Shown here in pieces: positions 17,103 through 26,063 of a DNA stretch of 64,000 bases. The notes under the pieces were generated by a model that had not been told where the DNA came from, did no database searches, and was given only the letters and a program-made list of their open reading frames with translations. This DNA comes from Proteiniborus sp. DW1 (GTDB taxonomy: Bacteria > Bacillota > Clostridia > Tissierellales > Proteiniboraceae): the NCBI RefSeq assembly GCF_900095305.1, contig NZ_FMDO01000007.1, positions 62,001 to 126,000 of the forward strand. The letters run 5' to 3'. A program made the translations under genes and the position numbers. Each line of letters begins with the position of its first letter. Position 1 is the first letter of the stretch.

Positions 17103-18260
17103 ATGCTATTAATTAAGAATGCCAGAATCTATACAATGACGGAAAACGGAGTAATAGAAAATGGGAGTATTTTAGTAGAGGATGGAAAGATAAAAGAGGT
17201 AGGCAGGGATATAGTTGCTCCACTTGATGCAGAGATAATTGATGTAGAAGGTAGATTAGTTACACCAGGCTTTATAGATGCACATTGCCATTTAGGAATG
17301 TGGGAAGATGGAATAGGATTTGAAGGTAGTGATGGAAATGAATTTGTTGATCCAGTTACACCACACCTAAGAGCCATAGATGGAATAAATCCAATGGATG
17401 TTACATTTAAAGAAGCTAGAGAAGGTGGAGTTACATGTGTAGCTACAGGTCCAGGTAGTGCAAATGTAGTAGGAGGACAGTTTGTTGCTATAAAGACTTA
17501 TGGAGATAGAATAGATGATATGATAGTAAAAGAACCATTGGCTATGAAAATTGCCTTTGGAGAAAATCCGAAAAGAGTATACGATGGCCAAAAGAAATCT
17601 CCAGTTACTAGGATGGCTACTGCTGCCATACTTAGAGATACACTTTCTAAGGCTAAAAGATATGTAGAGAAACTGGAAAAATCAAAGGATGACCCGTCCA
17701 AAGCTCCGGAATTTGATATGAAAATGGAAGCAATGGCAAAGGTTATTAGAAAGGAACTTCCACTAAAAGCTCATGCTCATAGAGCTGATGACATATTTAC
17801 AGCTATAAGAATAGCAAAGGAATTTGATATAGATATTACTCTAGAACACTGTACAGAAGGACATTTAATAGCTACTCATCTTGCAAATGAAGGGAAACCA
17901 GCTATAGTAGGACCTACTCTTTCTGACAGGTCAAAATTTGAACTTAGAAACCTTACATTTGATACTCCTAAGGTGCTACATGATGCAGGAGTTAAAATAG
18001 CCATAATGACAGATTCACCTGTAATACCACTACAGTACCTTCCAATCTGTGCAGGTTTAGCAGTTAGAGCAGGATTAGATGAAATGGAAGCATTCAAAGC
18101 CATTACAATCAATCCAGCTGAAATATTAGGAATACAAGATAGAGTTGGAAGCATAGAAGTAGGCAAAGATGCAGATATAGTAATATTTGATGGAAATCCA
18201 TTAACAGATTTAGGCTGTAAGACTCATTCTGTATTTATTGATGGAAAGAGAATAAAATAG
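17103..18260 (+). CDS. Amidohydrolase family metal-dependent hydrolase
   Basis: At 385 residues it has the composite-domain amidohydrolase fold: N-terminal beta domain, GFIDAHCHLG with the metal-binding HxH near residue 60, further histidines in KAHAHRADD and LEHCTEGH, and the catalytic Asp in IMTDSPVIP. It resembles imidazolonepropionase-like and other uncharacterised cyclic amide hydrolases; the substrate is unknown. No histidine degradation genes are nearby. The start is ATG 17103, with AGGGGG upstream; TTG 17100 is also in frame. A terminator follows, so it is probably monocistronic. It is distinct from the enamidase at 59516 although of the same superfamily. Confidence 0.85.
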   Translation: MLLIKNARIYTMTENGVIENGSILVEDGKIKEVGRDIVAPLDAEIIDVEGRLVTPGFIDAHCHLGMWEDGIGFEGSDGNEFVDPVTPHLRAIDGINPMDVTFKEAREGGVTCVATGPGSANVVGGQFVAIKTYGDRIDDMIVKEPLAMKIAFGENPKRVYDGQKKSPVTRMATAAILRDTLSKAKRYVEKLEKSKDDPSKAPEFDMKMEAMAKVIRKELPLKAHAHRADDIFTAIRIAKEFDIDITLEHCTEGHLIATHLANEGKPAIVGPTLSDRSKFELRNLTFDTPKVLHDAGVKIAIMTDSPVIPLQYLPICAGLAVRAGLDEMEAFKAITINPAEILGIQDRVGSIEVGKDADIVIFDGNPLTDLGCKTHSVFIDGKRIK

Positions 18261-18270
18261 ATTATGACGA

Positions 18271-18299
18271 AAAAAGCGGAGAAGTTTCTCTGCTTTTTG
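18271..18299 (+). terminator. Terminator after amidohydrolase gene
   Basis: AAAAAGCGGAGAA and TTCTCTGCTTTTT arms with a 2-base centre (the loop opens to about 4) and a T-run. Confidence 0.85.
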
Positions 18300-18384
18300 T
18301 ATTGTGTAGAAATTGAACGAAAACTAAAGGGATGGTGGAGTAGAAAACAAAAGATTTTTGGAGAAGTTAGTTTTCTAATCATTA

Positions 18385-18413
18385 TTGACAATATAATACT
18401 ATTATGAGATAAT
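18385..18413 (+). promoter_or_regulatory. Sigma-A promoter for FMN riboswitch/ribU
   Basis: TTGACA 18385-18390, 17 bases, GATAAT 18408-18413; transcription would start about 20 bases before the riboswitch. Confidence 0.75.
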
Positions 18414-18440
18414 TAAATTGTTAAAAATATAATATTAAAA

Positions 18441-18552
18441 TCTTCAGGGCAGGGTGTAATTCCCGACCGGCGGTATAGTCCGCGAGCTGCTAATGCAGTT
18501 GACTTGGTGAGATTCCAAGACCGACAGTAAAGTCTGGATGAGAGAAGGTTTT
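18441..18552 (+). promoter_or_regulatory. FMN riboswitch (RFN element)
   Basis: The conserved blocks are all present in order: TTCAGGGCAGGGTG, TTCCCGACCGGCGGT, AGTCCGCGAGC, the variable stem, GGTGAGATTCCAAGACCGACAGT and GGATGAGAGAAGG. FMN binding would favour the terminator at 18629-18659. The regulated gene is the riboflavin transporter at 18824. Confidence 0.97.
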
Positions 18553-18628
18553 GCTAATATCCATTTACATAATGTATTTCGAATTTTTTCGAAGCTGACA
18601 GTGATTAACGGATATAGATTAGCTTATC

Positions 18629-18659
18629 AAGCCCTGATGTTATTCTTCAGGGCTTTTTT
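18629..18659 (+). terminator. Riboswitch-controlled terminator
   Basis: AAGCCCTGA and TCAGGGCTT arms, 9-base loop, TTTTTT. The CTTCAGGGC arm resembles the 5' strand of the riboswitch P1, which suggests how ligand binding and termination compete. Confidence 0.85.
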
Positions 18660-18716
18660 ATGACTTAACCCGATTGTTTCGGATGCTTTTCCGAAAGAAT
18701 CGTAGGTAGGTCAAAC
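18659..18716. repeat. Dispersed hairpin repeat R2, copy 2
   Basis: TATGACTTAACCCGATT at the left end and TAGGTCAAAC at the right end match copy 1. The middle stem (TTTCGGA with TCCGAAA) differs from copy 1 but still pairs, so structure is kept while sequence is not. Confidence 0.65.
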
Positions 18717-18823
18717 GCACCGAGCACCAAATTTATGGAGGGTAGTTGATCGAATAAATTTGTGTTGCTGACTGTGAATACCAATTGCTCTGAAGGAAAA
18801 TTATGATTTGGAGGGATGGTATA

Positions 18824-19426
18824 ATGTTAATGGTAAAAGGACAAATTAACACAAGGACAATGGTAAAAACAGCAGTACTATCAGTTTTAGCATTTTTAAT
18901 AATGTACTTTGAAATGCCTTTATGGTTTACACCACCTTTTTTAAAGGTAGACTTAAGTGATATTCCAGCATTAATAGGTGCATTTGCATTAGGTCCAATA
19001 GCAGGAGTAGTTATTGAGTTAATTAAGAATATTTTAAATTTAGCAATTGAAGGTACTACAACAGCAGCAGTAGGAGAACTTGCAAACTTTTTTGTAGGAA
19101 GTATATTCGTTTTTGTTGCAGGATTTATTTATCAAAAGTATAAATCATTTAAGAGTGCTATATCAGGTATGATAGTTGCAACCATAGCTATGACACTTGT
19201 AGCTTCAGTTCTAAACTATTATTTCCTTATACCTTTCTATGCAAAGTTATTTGGAGTATCAGTAGACAAATACGTAGAGATGGGGGCACAGGTAAACAGA
19301 TTTGTCACAGACTATAAAAGTTTTATATTGTGCGGTATATTACCTTTTAATTTCGTAAAAGGAGTTATGGTATCGCTTATAACAATACCACTATATAAAA
19401 GAGTATCACCAATATTACACAGATAA
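18824..19426 (+). CDS. ribU: Riboflavin ECF transporter S component RibU
   Basis: A 200-residue integral membrane protein with about six hydrophobic segments and RibU signatures: FLKVDLSDIPALIGAFALGPIAG near the N-terminus and the C-terminal LPFNFVKG. The S component binds riboflavin and works with the shared EcfAA'T module, which is not in this window. The start is ATG 18824, eight bases after GGAGGG; the in-frame ATG at 18803 precedes that site. The FMN riboswitch upstream strongly supports the substrate. Flavin supply matters here because several encoded enzymes (Bcd, Etf, NdhF, probably Hnr) are flavoproteins. Confidence 0.93.
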   Translation: MLMVKGQINTRTMVKTAVLSVLAFLIMYFEMPLWFTPPFLKVDLSDIPALIGAFALGPIAGVVIELIKNILNLAIEGTTTAAVGELANFFVGSIFVFVAGFIYQKYKSFKSAISGMIVATIAMTLVASVLNYYFLIPFYAKLFGVSVDKYVEMGAQVNRFVTDYKSFILCGILPFNFVKGVMVSLITIPLYKRVSPILHR

Positions 19427-19446
19427 TTAATATTTTAGTAGTCTTT

Positions 19447-19477
19447 AATCATCCTGCAGATACAGGGTGATTTTTTT
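19447..19477 (+). terminator. Terminator after ribU
   Basis: AATCATCCTG and CAGGGTGATT arms, 6-base loop, seven T. Confidence 0.85.
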
Positions 19478-19637
19478 ATATACTTGTATATCCATCTTAA
19501 ACTGGATATAATAGTTTTGTAACCCATAGGAAAGTCTTAAATTTCCTTTATTATTAACTTTTTGCAAAATGGGTTTCAATAAGACTTCCTCAGTTTATTA
19601 GAGTTTCATAGAAGTTTTTATTAGATAAAAAGGAAGG

Positions 19638-20111
19638 ATGAAGCAATTGCTTAAAATAAATATAAATAACATAACAGAAACAGAAAAAGTCGGCTACATA
19701 CTTGGTAAACTTCTAACAGGTGGCGAAGTAATATGCATGACAGGTGATTTAGGTGCAGGTAAGACTACTATGACTCAGTCTATAGCAAAAGGCTTAGATG
19801 TAGATGACTATGTAACCAGCCCTACATTTACTATAATAAATGAATACCAGGGCAGATGCCCGTTATATCATTTTGACGTCTACAGAATTAACGATGTAGA
19901 TGAAATGTATGATTTAGGATATGAAGAGTACTTTTATTCAGATGGAGTATCTATTATAGAATGGGCAGACATAATTAAAGAAATACTCCCTAAGGAAAGA
20001 CTGAATATTGAAATCAATAAAAAAGATAATATAGATAATAGAGAGATAATTATATATGGAAATGGAGAAAAATATATAAATATCATTAAATTACTTTCAG
20101 AGAAAATATAA
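19638..20111 (+). CDS. tsaE: tRNA threonylcarbamoyladenosine (t6A) biosynthesis ATPase TsaE
   Basis: This P-loop protein of about 157 residues has Walker A GDLGAGKTT near residue 38 and the TsaE signatures TSPTFTIINEY and LYHFDVYR, with EWAD further on. It works with TsaB and TsaD to attach threonylcarbamoyl to A37 of ANN-decoding tRNAs. ATG 19638 abuts GGAAGG; an in-frame TTG at 19647 has better spacing and would give 154 residues, so the start is uncertain by three codons. tsaB and rimI follow in the common tsaE-tsaB-rimI order. Confidence 0.95.
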   Translation: MKQLLKININNITETEKVGYILGKLLTGGEVICMTGDLGAGKTTMTQSIAKGLDVDDYVTSPTFTIINEYQGRCPLYHFDVYRINDVDEMYDLGYEEYFYSDGVSIIEWADIIKEILPKERLNIEINKKDNIDNREIIIYGNGEKYINIIKLLSEKI

Positions 20112-20143
20112 TACGATTATTGATAGATAAAGGAGCTGAAAAA

Positions 20144-20866
20144 ATGAAAGTTTTAGCCATAGATACATCCAGCGTGTCTGCAACATGTGCAATAATAGAT
20201 GACGATAGGCTATTAGTGGAGTACACTCTCAATCATAAGCTAACTCATTCACAGAAAATAATGCCTATGATAAAAGAAGTACTTAGTAGCTTAAGTTTAA
20301 AACCTGAAGACATAGATATATTTGCAGTTGCAAAGGGACCAGGCTCATTTACTGGACTAAGAATAGGAGTAGCTACAGTAAATGGACTAGCCCAATCAGT
20401 AAACAAAAAAGTAATAGGAGTACCTACACTTGATGCACTTGCCTTTAATTTACCATATTGTGAAGGAATAGTAGTTCCTATAATGGATGCTAGAAGGGAT
20501 AGAGTATTTACAGGAATATATAAATGGACTAATGGGAATTTACATATAATCAAAGAGCAAGCAGCTTTAGAGGTTAAAGAACTTATAGATATATTAAAAG
20601 AAAGACCAGAAAAAATAGTCCTTGTAGGAGATGGAACTCTTGTTTATAGAGATGTATTTTCAGAAGCATTAGGAGAAAAGGCTATATTTGCTCCAAGAAG
20701 TGCAAATATGGCAAGAGCTTCTTCAGTGGCTGAGCTTGCAATGGCTAAAGCTTTACAAGGAAAGGTAGAGAGCTACTTTGAACTAGTTCCTGACTATTTA
20801 AGAGAATCCCAAGCTCAAAGAGAATACAATGAAAAACATAATATAGCCGGTGACAATAATGAGTGA
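20144..20866 (+). CDS. tsaB: t6A biosynthesis protein TsaB
   Basis: Its 240 residues have the ASKHA-fold N-terminus (VLAIDTSSVSATCAII) and KGPGSFTGLRIGVATVNGLA, characteristic of TsaB. It is the inactive paralogue that scaffolds TsaD in t6A formation. Start ATG 20144 follows AAGGAGC; the ATG at 20120 is upstream of that site. The 3' end overlaps the start of rimI by 8 bases, indicating coupled translation. Confidence 0.95.
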   Translation: MKVLAIDTSSVSATCAIIDDDRLLVEYTLNHKLTHSQKIMPMIKEVLSSLSLKPEDIDIFAVAKGPGSFTGLRIGVATVNGLAQSVNKKVIGVPTLDALAFNLPYCEGIVVPIMDARRDRVFTGIYKWTNGNLHIIKEQAALEVKELIDILKERPEKIVLVGDGTLVYRDVFSEALGEKAIFAPRSANMARASSVAELAMAKALQGKVESYFELVPDYLRESQAQREYNEKHNIAGDNNE

Positions 20867-21323
20867 TGTAATAATTAGAGAGATGACTGAAAAAGATATA
20901 GACCAAGTGCTAGAAATTGAAAAAGAAGCCTTTGAAACACCTTGGTCCAGAGAAGCATTTGTATTAGAATTAGTGAAAAATCAATTAGCAAAATATATAG
21001 TAGCTGAGAAGGATGATAAAATTGTAGGATATGGTGGACTGTGGCTCATACTTGATGAAGGACATATAACTAACATAGCCGTAAGTTCACTTTATAGAGG
21101 ACAAGGTATAGGTAACTTGCTTATTGAAAGGTTAATAGAGATATGCGAGGAAAGAGGAATAAACAACATGACTTTAGAAGTGAGAAAGTCAAACTTAGTA
21201 GCTCAATCATTATATAAAAAGTATGATTTTATAGACTGTGGAATTAGAAAAGGCTACTATACAGATACAAAAGAAGATGCAGTTATTATGTGGAGGATAG
21301 GTGAAGCAAGGGGACGGAGTTAG
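20859..21323 (+). CDS. rimI: Ribosomal protein N-acetyltransferase-like (RimI)
   Basis: A GNAT-fold protein of 154 residues. The acetyl-CoA-binding motif is SSLYRGQGIGNLLIERL and the RimI-type motif LEVRKSNLVAQSLYKKYDF follows. RimI acetylates the N-terminus of ribosomal protein S18 in enterobacteria; in Firmicutes the substrate range is less certain. Start ATG 20859 is chosen over GTG 20850 because GGTGA lies six bases before it. It is the last gene of the tsaE-tsaB-rimI group; tsaD stands apart at 26446, beyond the export genes. Confidence 0.92.
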   Translation: MSDVIIREMTEKDIDQVLEIEKEAFETPWSREAFVLELVKNQLAKYIVAEKDDKIVGYGGLWLILDEGHITNIAVSSLYRGQGIGNLLIERLIEICEERGINNMTLEVRKSNLVAQSLYKKYDFIDCGIRKGYYTDTKEDAVIMWRIGEARGRS

Positions 21324-21457
21324 TGCTTCGCTCTTGTTTGTTAAATTTGTAGCTAAAATAATGAAATTATATATAATTATTATAATTATAGTTGAAGTAT
21401 ATTTAGTAAAAGTTTAGTCTAATATGATTAAGTAATATTTTTCTAGGAGGGAAAGAC

Positions 21458-22741
21458 ATGAAGAAAAAAACTATAGGAATAGTCATAGCAGCTATATTAG
21501 GTTTAGCTGTAATAACTGCTGGAGTGATGAAGGCAAAAAATACAGAAAAGGTTGCCAGTACATATGTATCAGTAGTGGAAGTAGAAGTAGAAAAGGATTT
21601 TGATTCAACCTTGATTACTGAAGGAACTTTGAAATCCAAGGAGCAAAGAAATGTGGTTTCAGATCTTCCTTATGTGATACAGGAAGTAGTATTTAAAGAA
21701 GGTGACAAAGTATCAGAAGGAGACATATTATTAAAGCTTGATGTAAAAGATTTAGAGTATAAAATAGAAACTGCTGAACTAAGTCTCGAAATGGAAAGAC
21801 AAAGGCTCAAAAATCTAGAAAGACAACTTAGTGAATCAAGTAATACATTAGAGATTGAGAAAAATCTTGAAAATGCTAGATTAGCCTATGAAAATGCTCA
21901 AACTAAGTACGAAAACTCTAAAACTCTATATGATGCAGGAGCCGTAAGTAAGGAAATGCTAGATTCTGATGAAGCTAATATGATTACTGCAAAAAACAAC
22001 TATGAGTTAGCACAAAAGCAAATAGAAGAAGCTCAAAATAAAGAAGACTTAAAATCTAATATAGATATTCAGAGAAAAAATGTAGAGATTCAAGAAATAT
22101 CTCTAAAGTCTCAAAAGGAAGCATTGGAGCAGTCAATTATTAAAAGTCCTATATCAGGAACTATAGTGCAAGCAAATGCCCGTGTAGGAATACCTGCTAC
22201 ATCTGCAGCACCACTTTTTGTTATAGAGGACACAGATAATCTAGAAATAGAAGTTGGTATAGGGGAGTATGACATAAGCGAAATACAAATAGGACAAAAG
22301 GTAAAGGTTACAGGAGAAGCCTTTAAGGACAGAGAAATAAATGGAGTAGTATCTTTTATAGCACCATCTGCAACTATAGTATCTACTGGAACTGGAAAAG
22401 AAACACAAGTTATTGTTAAAATAGATATACCTAATGCTGATAATTATCTAAGACCAGGATTTACAGCTAATGTAGCTATTAATACAGCATATAAAAAAGA
22501 AGCATTAGTTTTACCTTATGAAACAGTATATGAGAAGAAGGATGGAACAAAGGTAGTATTTAAAGTTGAAGATAATAAGATAAAGGAAATTCCTATCTCT
22601 ATAGGAATTCAAGGTGACCTAAAGCAAGAAGTAATTTCACCAGATATTAAGCTAGGGGATAAGATAGTTACAAATCCTACTGAAAAACTTTATGATGGTT
22701 TAGAGGTTTCAATTTTAAATAGTATAGGTGAGCAGAAATGA
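21458..22741 (+). CDS. Membrane fusion / adaptor protein of a MacAB-like exporter
   Basis: A 427-residue protein with one N-terminal membrane anchor (residues about 4-22), a biotinyl-lipoyl-like domain split by a long coiled-coil hairpin (about 100-215), then beta-barrel domains including ISGTIVQANARVG. It corresponds to YknX of Bacillus. It lies outside the membrane and would work with the ATPase and permease encoded next. GGAGGG precedes the ATG. The stop codon overlaps the next start (ATGA). The cargo is unknown; Bacillus YknWXYZ protects against a toxic peptide, and it too includes a Yip1 protein. Confidence 0.9.
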   Translation: MKKKTIGIVIAAILGLAVITAGVMKAKNTEKVASTYVSVVEVEVEKDFDSTLITEGTLKSKEQRNVVSDLPYVIQEVVFKEGDKVSEGDILLKLDVKDLEYKIETAELSLEMERQRLKNLERQLSESSNTLEIEKNLENARLAYENAQTKYENSKTLYDAGAVSKEMLDSDEANMITAKNNYELAQKQIEEAQNKEDLKSNIDIQRKNVEIQEISLKSQKEALEQSIIKSPISGTIVQANARVGIPATSAAPLFVIEDTDNLEIEVGIGEYDISEIQIGQKVKVTGEAFKDREINGVVSFIAPSATIVSTGTGKETQVIVKIDIPNADNYLRPGFTANVAINTAYKKEALVLPYETVYEKKDGTKVVFKVEDNKIKEIPISIGIQGDLKQEVISPDIKLGDKIVTNPTEKLYDGLEVSILNSIGEQK

Positions 22742-23451
22742 TAAAGATAGAAAACTTAGGAAAGATATATGATACTGGCAAGATATCCGTAGAGGCGCTT
22801 AAAGGTATAAACCTTGAAGTAAAAGAAAATGAATTTGTTTCCATAATGGGAACTTCAGGTTCAGGAAAATCTACTCTAATGAATATATTAGGCTGTTTAG
22901 ATAGACCTACATCAGGGAGATATTCTTTAGATGGAGTAGCAGTAGAAAAATTAAATGAAGCGGAACTTGCAACAATTAGAAATAAGAAAATAGGTTTTGT
23001 CTTTCAATCCTTTAATCTGCTGCCTCGTACTTCTGCATTAAAAAATGTTGAACTTCCAATGACTTATGCTGGGATACCTAAAAAGGAAAGAAGATTAAAA
23101 GCCTTAGAAGTATTAGAAAAGGTAGGATTAGGAGAAAGAGTAGGTCATTTACCAAATGAGCTTTCTGGTGGTCAAAAGCAAAGGGTAGCTATTGCAAGAG
23201 CCTTAGTCAATAACCCTGCAATACTGCTTGCTGATGAACCTACAGGAAATCTTGACACCAAATCTGGTGAAGAGATTATGGCAATATTCCAGCAGCTTAA
23301 TAGGGAAGGAGTTACCATAATATTAGTAACCCATGAGCCTGAAATTGCTCAGCATACCAAAAGAATAGTACTATTTAGGGATGGATGTATAATAGATGAT
23401 AGAGAAGTAGAAAATCAAGTTATTATAAAGCCACAGTCAGTAAGTGAGTAA
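22738..23451 (+). CDS. ABC transporter ATPase, MacB/YknY (LolD-like) type
   Basis: A complete ATPase of 237 residues: Walker A GTSGSGKST, Q-loop FVFQSFNLLPRTSALKNVELP, signature ELSGGQKQRVAIARALV, Walker B ILLADEPTGNLD, and switch histidine VTHE. The NLLPRTSALKNVELP segment is typical of the mechanotransmission subfamily that serves MacB-type permeases. Its start overlaps the adaptor stop by 4 bases, and the permease follows 15 bases later. Confidence 0.95.
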   Translation: MIKIENLGKIYDTGKISVEALKGINLEVKENEFVSIMGTSGSGKSTLMNILGCLDRPTSGRYSLDGVAVEKLNEAELATIRNKKIGFVFQSFNLLPRTSALKNVELPMTYAGIPKKERRLKALEVLEKVGLGERVGHLPNELSGGQKQRVAIARALVNNPAILLADEPTGNLDTKSGEEIMAIFQQLNREGVTIILVTHEPEIAQHTKRIVLFRDGCIIDDREVENQVIIKPQSVSE

Positions 23452-23466
23452 TATAGAGGTGATAGG

Positions 23467-24687
23467 ATGAATTTTTTAGAGAGTATAGGCTCTGCGTTAT
23501 CTAGTCTTTGGGCTAATAAAATGCGTACTTTTTTGACTATGCTTGGAATTATCATAGGAATAGCTTCAGTTATAACAATAGTATCATTAGGTCAAGGAAG
23601 CCAGGCTCAGATAGGGAATGAGTTTGAAAAAATGGGTGCAAATTTAGTAGCTATTTATACAAACTGGGAAGAAGATCTAAATAGAAATGATTACTTTAAT
23701 GATGAGGATTTAAAGACAGTTAAGAGAGTATTTGGAGATAGGATAACAGGGGTTTCTGTTGTTCTTGGAACTAGTGGTACAGCTTCTAAAGGTAGAAACA
23801 ATGGCTCTGTAAGCTTATATGGTGTTAGTGAAGATTATAATAAAATGACACCAGTAGATATTATTAGTGGAAGATTTTTATTAGAATCTGATATAAAGGC
23901 TGGAAGAAAGGTTGCTATAATAGATGAAAGACTGGCAGACAAATTATTTAAGAGAAAAGATGTATTAGGAGAGAACTTAATAGTAGATACTGGCTACTCT
24001 AAGATTTCTTTAACTATTATAGGTATTTATGAGACTCCTAGTGGGACTCTTGAAAATCTTGCACAGCAGCTTATGGGAGATAATACTAACATTTATGTTC
24101 CATATACTATGATGAGGAGTTTAGGATATGGCGATATATATAGCCAGTTCCAACTGAACGTGGTAGATAGTAAAGAAATAGATGAAGTAAGTAAAGAAGT
24201 AATCAATGTGCTAGAAAGAAGACATAGAGTCGTTGGTAAAAACTACTATCTATATCAGAGTGCACAGCAGCAGATGGATATGATGAATAATGTGCTTGGT
24301 ATGGTAGCTAGTGTTATTGGAGCTATAGCAGCTATATCTCTTTTAGTCGGAGGAATAGGAGTTATGAACATAATGCTTGTATCAGTTACAGAAAGGACTA
24401 GGGAGATAGGTATAAGAAAGTCCATTGGTGCTACAAGGAAGGATATACTAGTACAATTCTTAGTAGAAGCTATGATTGTATCGGGAACTGGTGGGCTAAT
24501 AGGGACAGTTTTAGGACTTACAATACAGGGCATAATTTCTATGTCAATAGGAATACCGCCATCTGCTTCCTTAGGCACTATATTAATAGCTGTACTATTC
24601 TCAGCAGCAGTAGGTATATTTTTTGGGATATACCCTGCGAACAAGGCAGCAAAGCTTGATCCAATAGAAGCTTTGAGGTATGAATAA
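23467..24687 (+). CDS. ABC transporter permease, MacB/YknZ type
   Basis: 406 residues with the MacB plan: one N-terminal membrane helix with NKMRTFLTMLGIIIGIASVI, a large extracytoplasmic domain (about 45-270), then three C-terminal helices with GGIGVMNIMLVSVTERTREI and RKSIGATRKDI coupling segments. It moves substrates at the outer face by mechanotransmission rather than by classic transport. GAGGTGATAGG precedes the ATG. It is the third gene of the four-gene export operon. Confidence 0.95.
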   Translation: MNFLESIGSALSSLWANKMRTFLTMLGIIIGIASVITIVSLGQGSQAQIGNEFEKMGANLVAIYTNWEEDLNRNDYFNDEDLKTVKRVFGDRITGVSVVLGTSGTASKGRNNGSVSLYGVSEDYNKMTPVDIISGRFLLESDIKAGRKVAIIDERLADKLFKRKDVLGENLIVDTGYSKISLTIIGIYETPSGTLENLAQQLMGDNTNIYVPYTMMRSLGYGDIYSQFQLNVVDSKEIDEVSKEVINVLERRHRVVGKNYYLYQSAQQQMDMMNNVLGMVASVIGAIAAISLLVGGIGVMNIMLVSVTERTREIGIRKSIGATRKDILVQFLVEAMIVSGTGGLIGTVLGLTIQGIISMSIGIPPSASLGTILIAVLFSAAVGIFFGIYPANKAAKLDPIEALRYE

Positions 24688-24705
24688 TATGAGAGGGGTG
24701 TTAAA

Positions 24706-25434
24706 ATGGAAGAAAATATTAACCAAAATCAAAGTGCAGTAAAACCTTTTAGCTGGTGGGAAAGACTAAAATATGTTTTCATAAGTCCAAGTAAGGCCTT
24801 TGAAAACATAAAGGAACATCCAAGGGTATTGTTTCCTATGCTTATAATACTAATTGGTATGCTAGCTATAACGGTACCGAGGCTTAATATGATGAAGGAG
24901 CTTTTGAGAGATACCTATATACAGCAATATGCACAAAGTGGAGTGGAAGTTACAGAAGGGTTTATTGATAACATGGTAATGGGTGGTATTGTTGGTGCTA
25001 TTGTTGGACCCATCATTGGTGCAGTAGTTGTATGGCTAGTAAAAAGCGCACTAATAAATGCATTTTCTGGCTTTGTAAATGGGACTGGAACATTTAAACA
25101 AGCACTTTCAGTAATTACATATTCTTATTTCCCAGTTTTTTTAGGAAATATTATAATTACTATAATATTGTTGATTACTAAGCAAAGTAATATTATTACA
25201 TCCTTAGCAGTTTTTCTTCCTGATTCCCAGGCAGGTACATTTTTATACGCTATATTAGCAAACCTAGATATATTTGTTATTTGGTATCAGATACTTGCTA
25301 TTATAGGTATATCAAAAGTGTATTCTATTAGCAAGAAAAGCTCTTCTATACTAGTTCTGGGTACATGGTTTATATATATATTGATTATCTCTGGATTAGG
25401 GTCATTAGGAGCTATGGCTTTAGGAATAGCTTAA
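24706..25434 (+). CDS. Yip1 domain membrane protein
   Basis: A 242-residue protein with a short cytoplasmic N-terminus (WWERLKYVFISPSKAFENIKEHP, the typical Yip1-family opening) and about five membrane segments. In Bacillus the Yip1 protein YknW assists assembly of the YknXYZ exporter; the same gene neighbourhood here, in another order, supports an equivalent helper. GAGAGGGG precedes the ATG 18 bases after the permease. A strong terminator ends the operon. Confidence 0.85.
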   Translation: MEENINQNQSAVKPFSWWERLKYVFISPSKAFENIKEHPRVLFPMLIILIGMLAITVPRLNMMKELLRDTYIQQYAQSGVEVTEGFIDNMVMGGIVGAIVGPIIGAVVVWLVKSALINAFSGFVNGTGTFKQALSVITYSYFPVFLGNIIITIILLITKQSNIITSLAVFLPDSQAGTFLYAILANLDIFVIWYQILAIIGISKVYSISKKSSSILVLGTWFIYILIISGLGSLGAMALGIA

Positions 25435-25462
25435 GATTTTTAAAAATTAACAATTTGATTTT

Positions 25463-25498
25463 ATAAACACAGGTTTTTTGATCTGTGTTTATTTTTTT
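25463..25498 (+). terminator. Terminator after the export operon
   Basis: Ten-base perfect arms ATAAACACAG and CTGTGTTTAT, 10-base loop, seven T. Confidence 0.9.
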
Positions 25499-25589
25499 GG
25501 CTGCGAGTAGATTTGATAAAAAATATAATATCTACAAATAATAAAATAAGTTATAAAATAAGTTACAAAAAACAAATGGAGGGATATGA

Positions 25590-25814
25590 ATGGCAAGCAA
25601 GGAACAATTGAGAAGAGTTGCAGAAAAATGTAGTGAGCATAGATATACATCAGATGATAATAGGTTAATGTCTTCAACAAATCCATCTGGATATGTAACA
25701 AAAAGCTGTGAAAACTGTATTCATTTCACAAAAGATCATAAATGCGACCTAGATTTAACTGATGAGATTTTGGTAAATATGGCTATGGAAATGGATTATG
25801 ATGAGTGGAAATAA
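25590..25814 (+). CDS. Small cysteine-containing protein, function unknown
   Basis: A protein of 74 residues that I do not recognise. Cys14, Cys40, Cys43 and Cys52 (one pair as CENC) could bind a metal; otherwise it is acidic and soluble. GGAGGG stands eight bases before the ATG, and codon use is like its neighbours, so it is probably real. It sits alone between the export operon and a convergent small gene. Confidence 0.6.
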   Translation: MASKEQLRRVAEKCSEHRYTSDDNRLMSSTNPSGYVTKSCENCIHFTKDHKCDLDLTDEILVNMAMEMDYDEWK

Positions 25815-25846
25815 GACATAGTTTAGAACTACCAGATGAATACATG

Positions 25847-25874
25847 AAAAGCTGGGTCAAACTACCCAGCTTAA
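25847..25874. terminator. Hairpin between two convergent small genes
   Basis: AAGCTGGGT and ACCCAGCTT, perfect 9-base arms with a 6-base loop; T-runs are weak on both strands. Confidence 0.6.
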
Positions 25875-25880
25875 ACTAAT

Positions 25881-26063
25881 CTAGTATTGAATTTCATCAT
25901 GCTCATTATTTTCCTGTTCCATTACATAACCTTCATTAAAGAATTTATCTTGTACTGCCATCATGAGAGCATAGTCCCCATAGCTTATGCCTTTTAACAT
26001 ACCATCAGGCATTATATTAGCAGAAGAAAGTTTCCAATAAAAAGGTCTTCTATTATTAGCCAC
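25881..26063 (-). CDS. Small protein, function unknown
   Basis: Sixty residues from a GTG start with AGGAG seven bases upstream on the minus strand. It contains RRPFYWKLSSANIMPDGMLKG and an acidic tail, with no membrane segment or metal motif. Good ribosome site and convergent hairpin favour a real gene. I do not recognise the family. Confidence 0.5.
   Translation of the reverse strand: MANNRRPFYWKLSSANIMPDGMLKGISYGDYALMMAVQDKFFNEGYVMEQENNEHDEIQY

Noticed and set aside
17103-18260. Part of the nicotinate system as a second enamidase
   Set aside because: Same superfamily only; it is 26 kb away, monocistronic, without the sigma-54 signals, and its motifs differ from ena.
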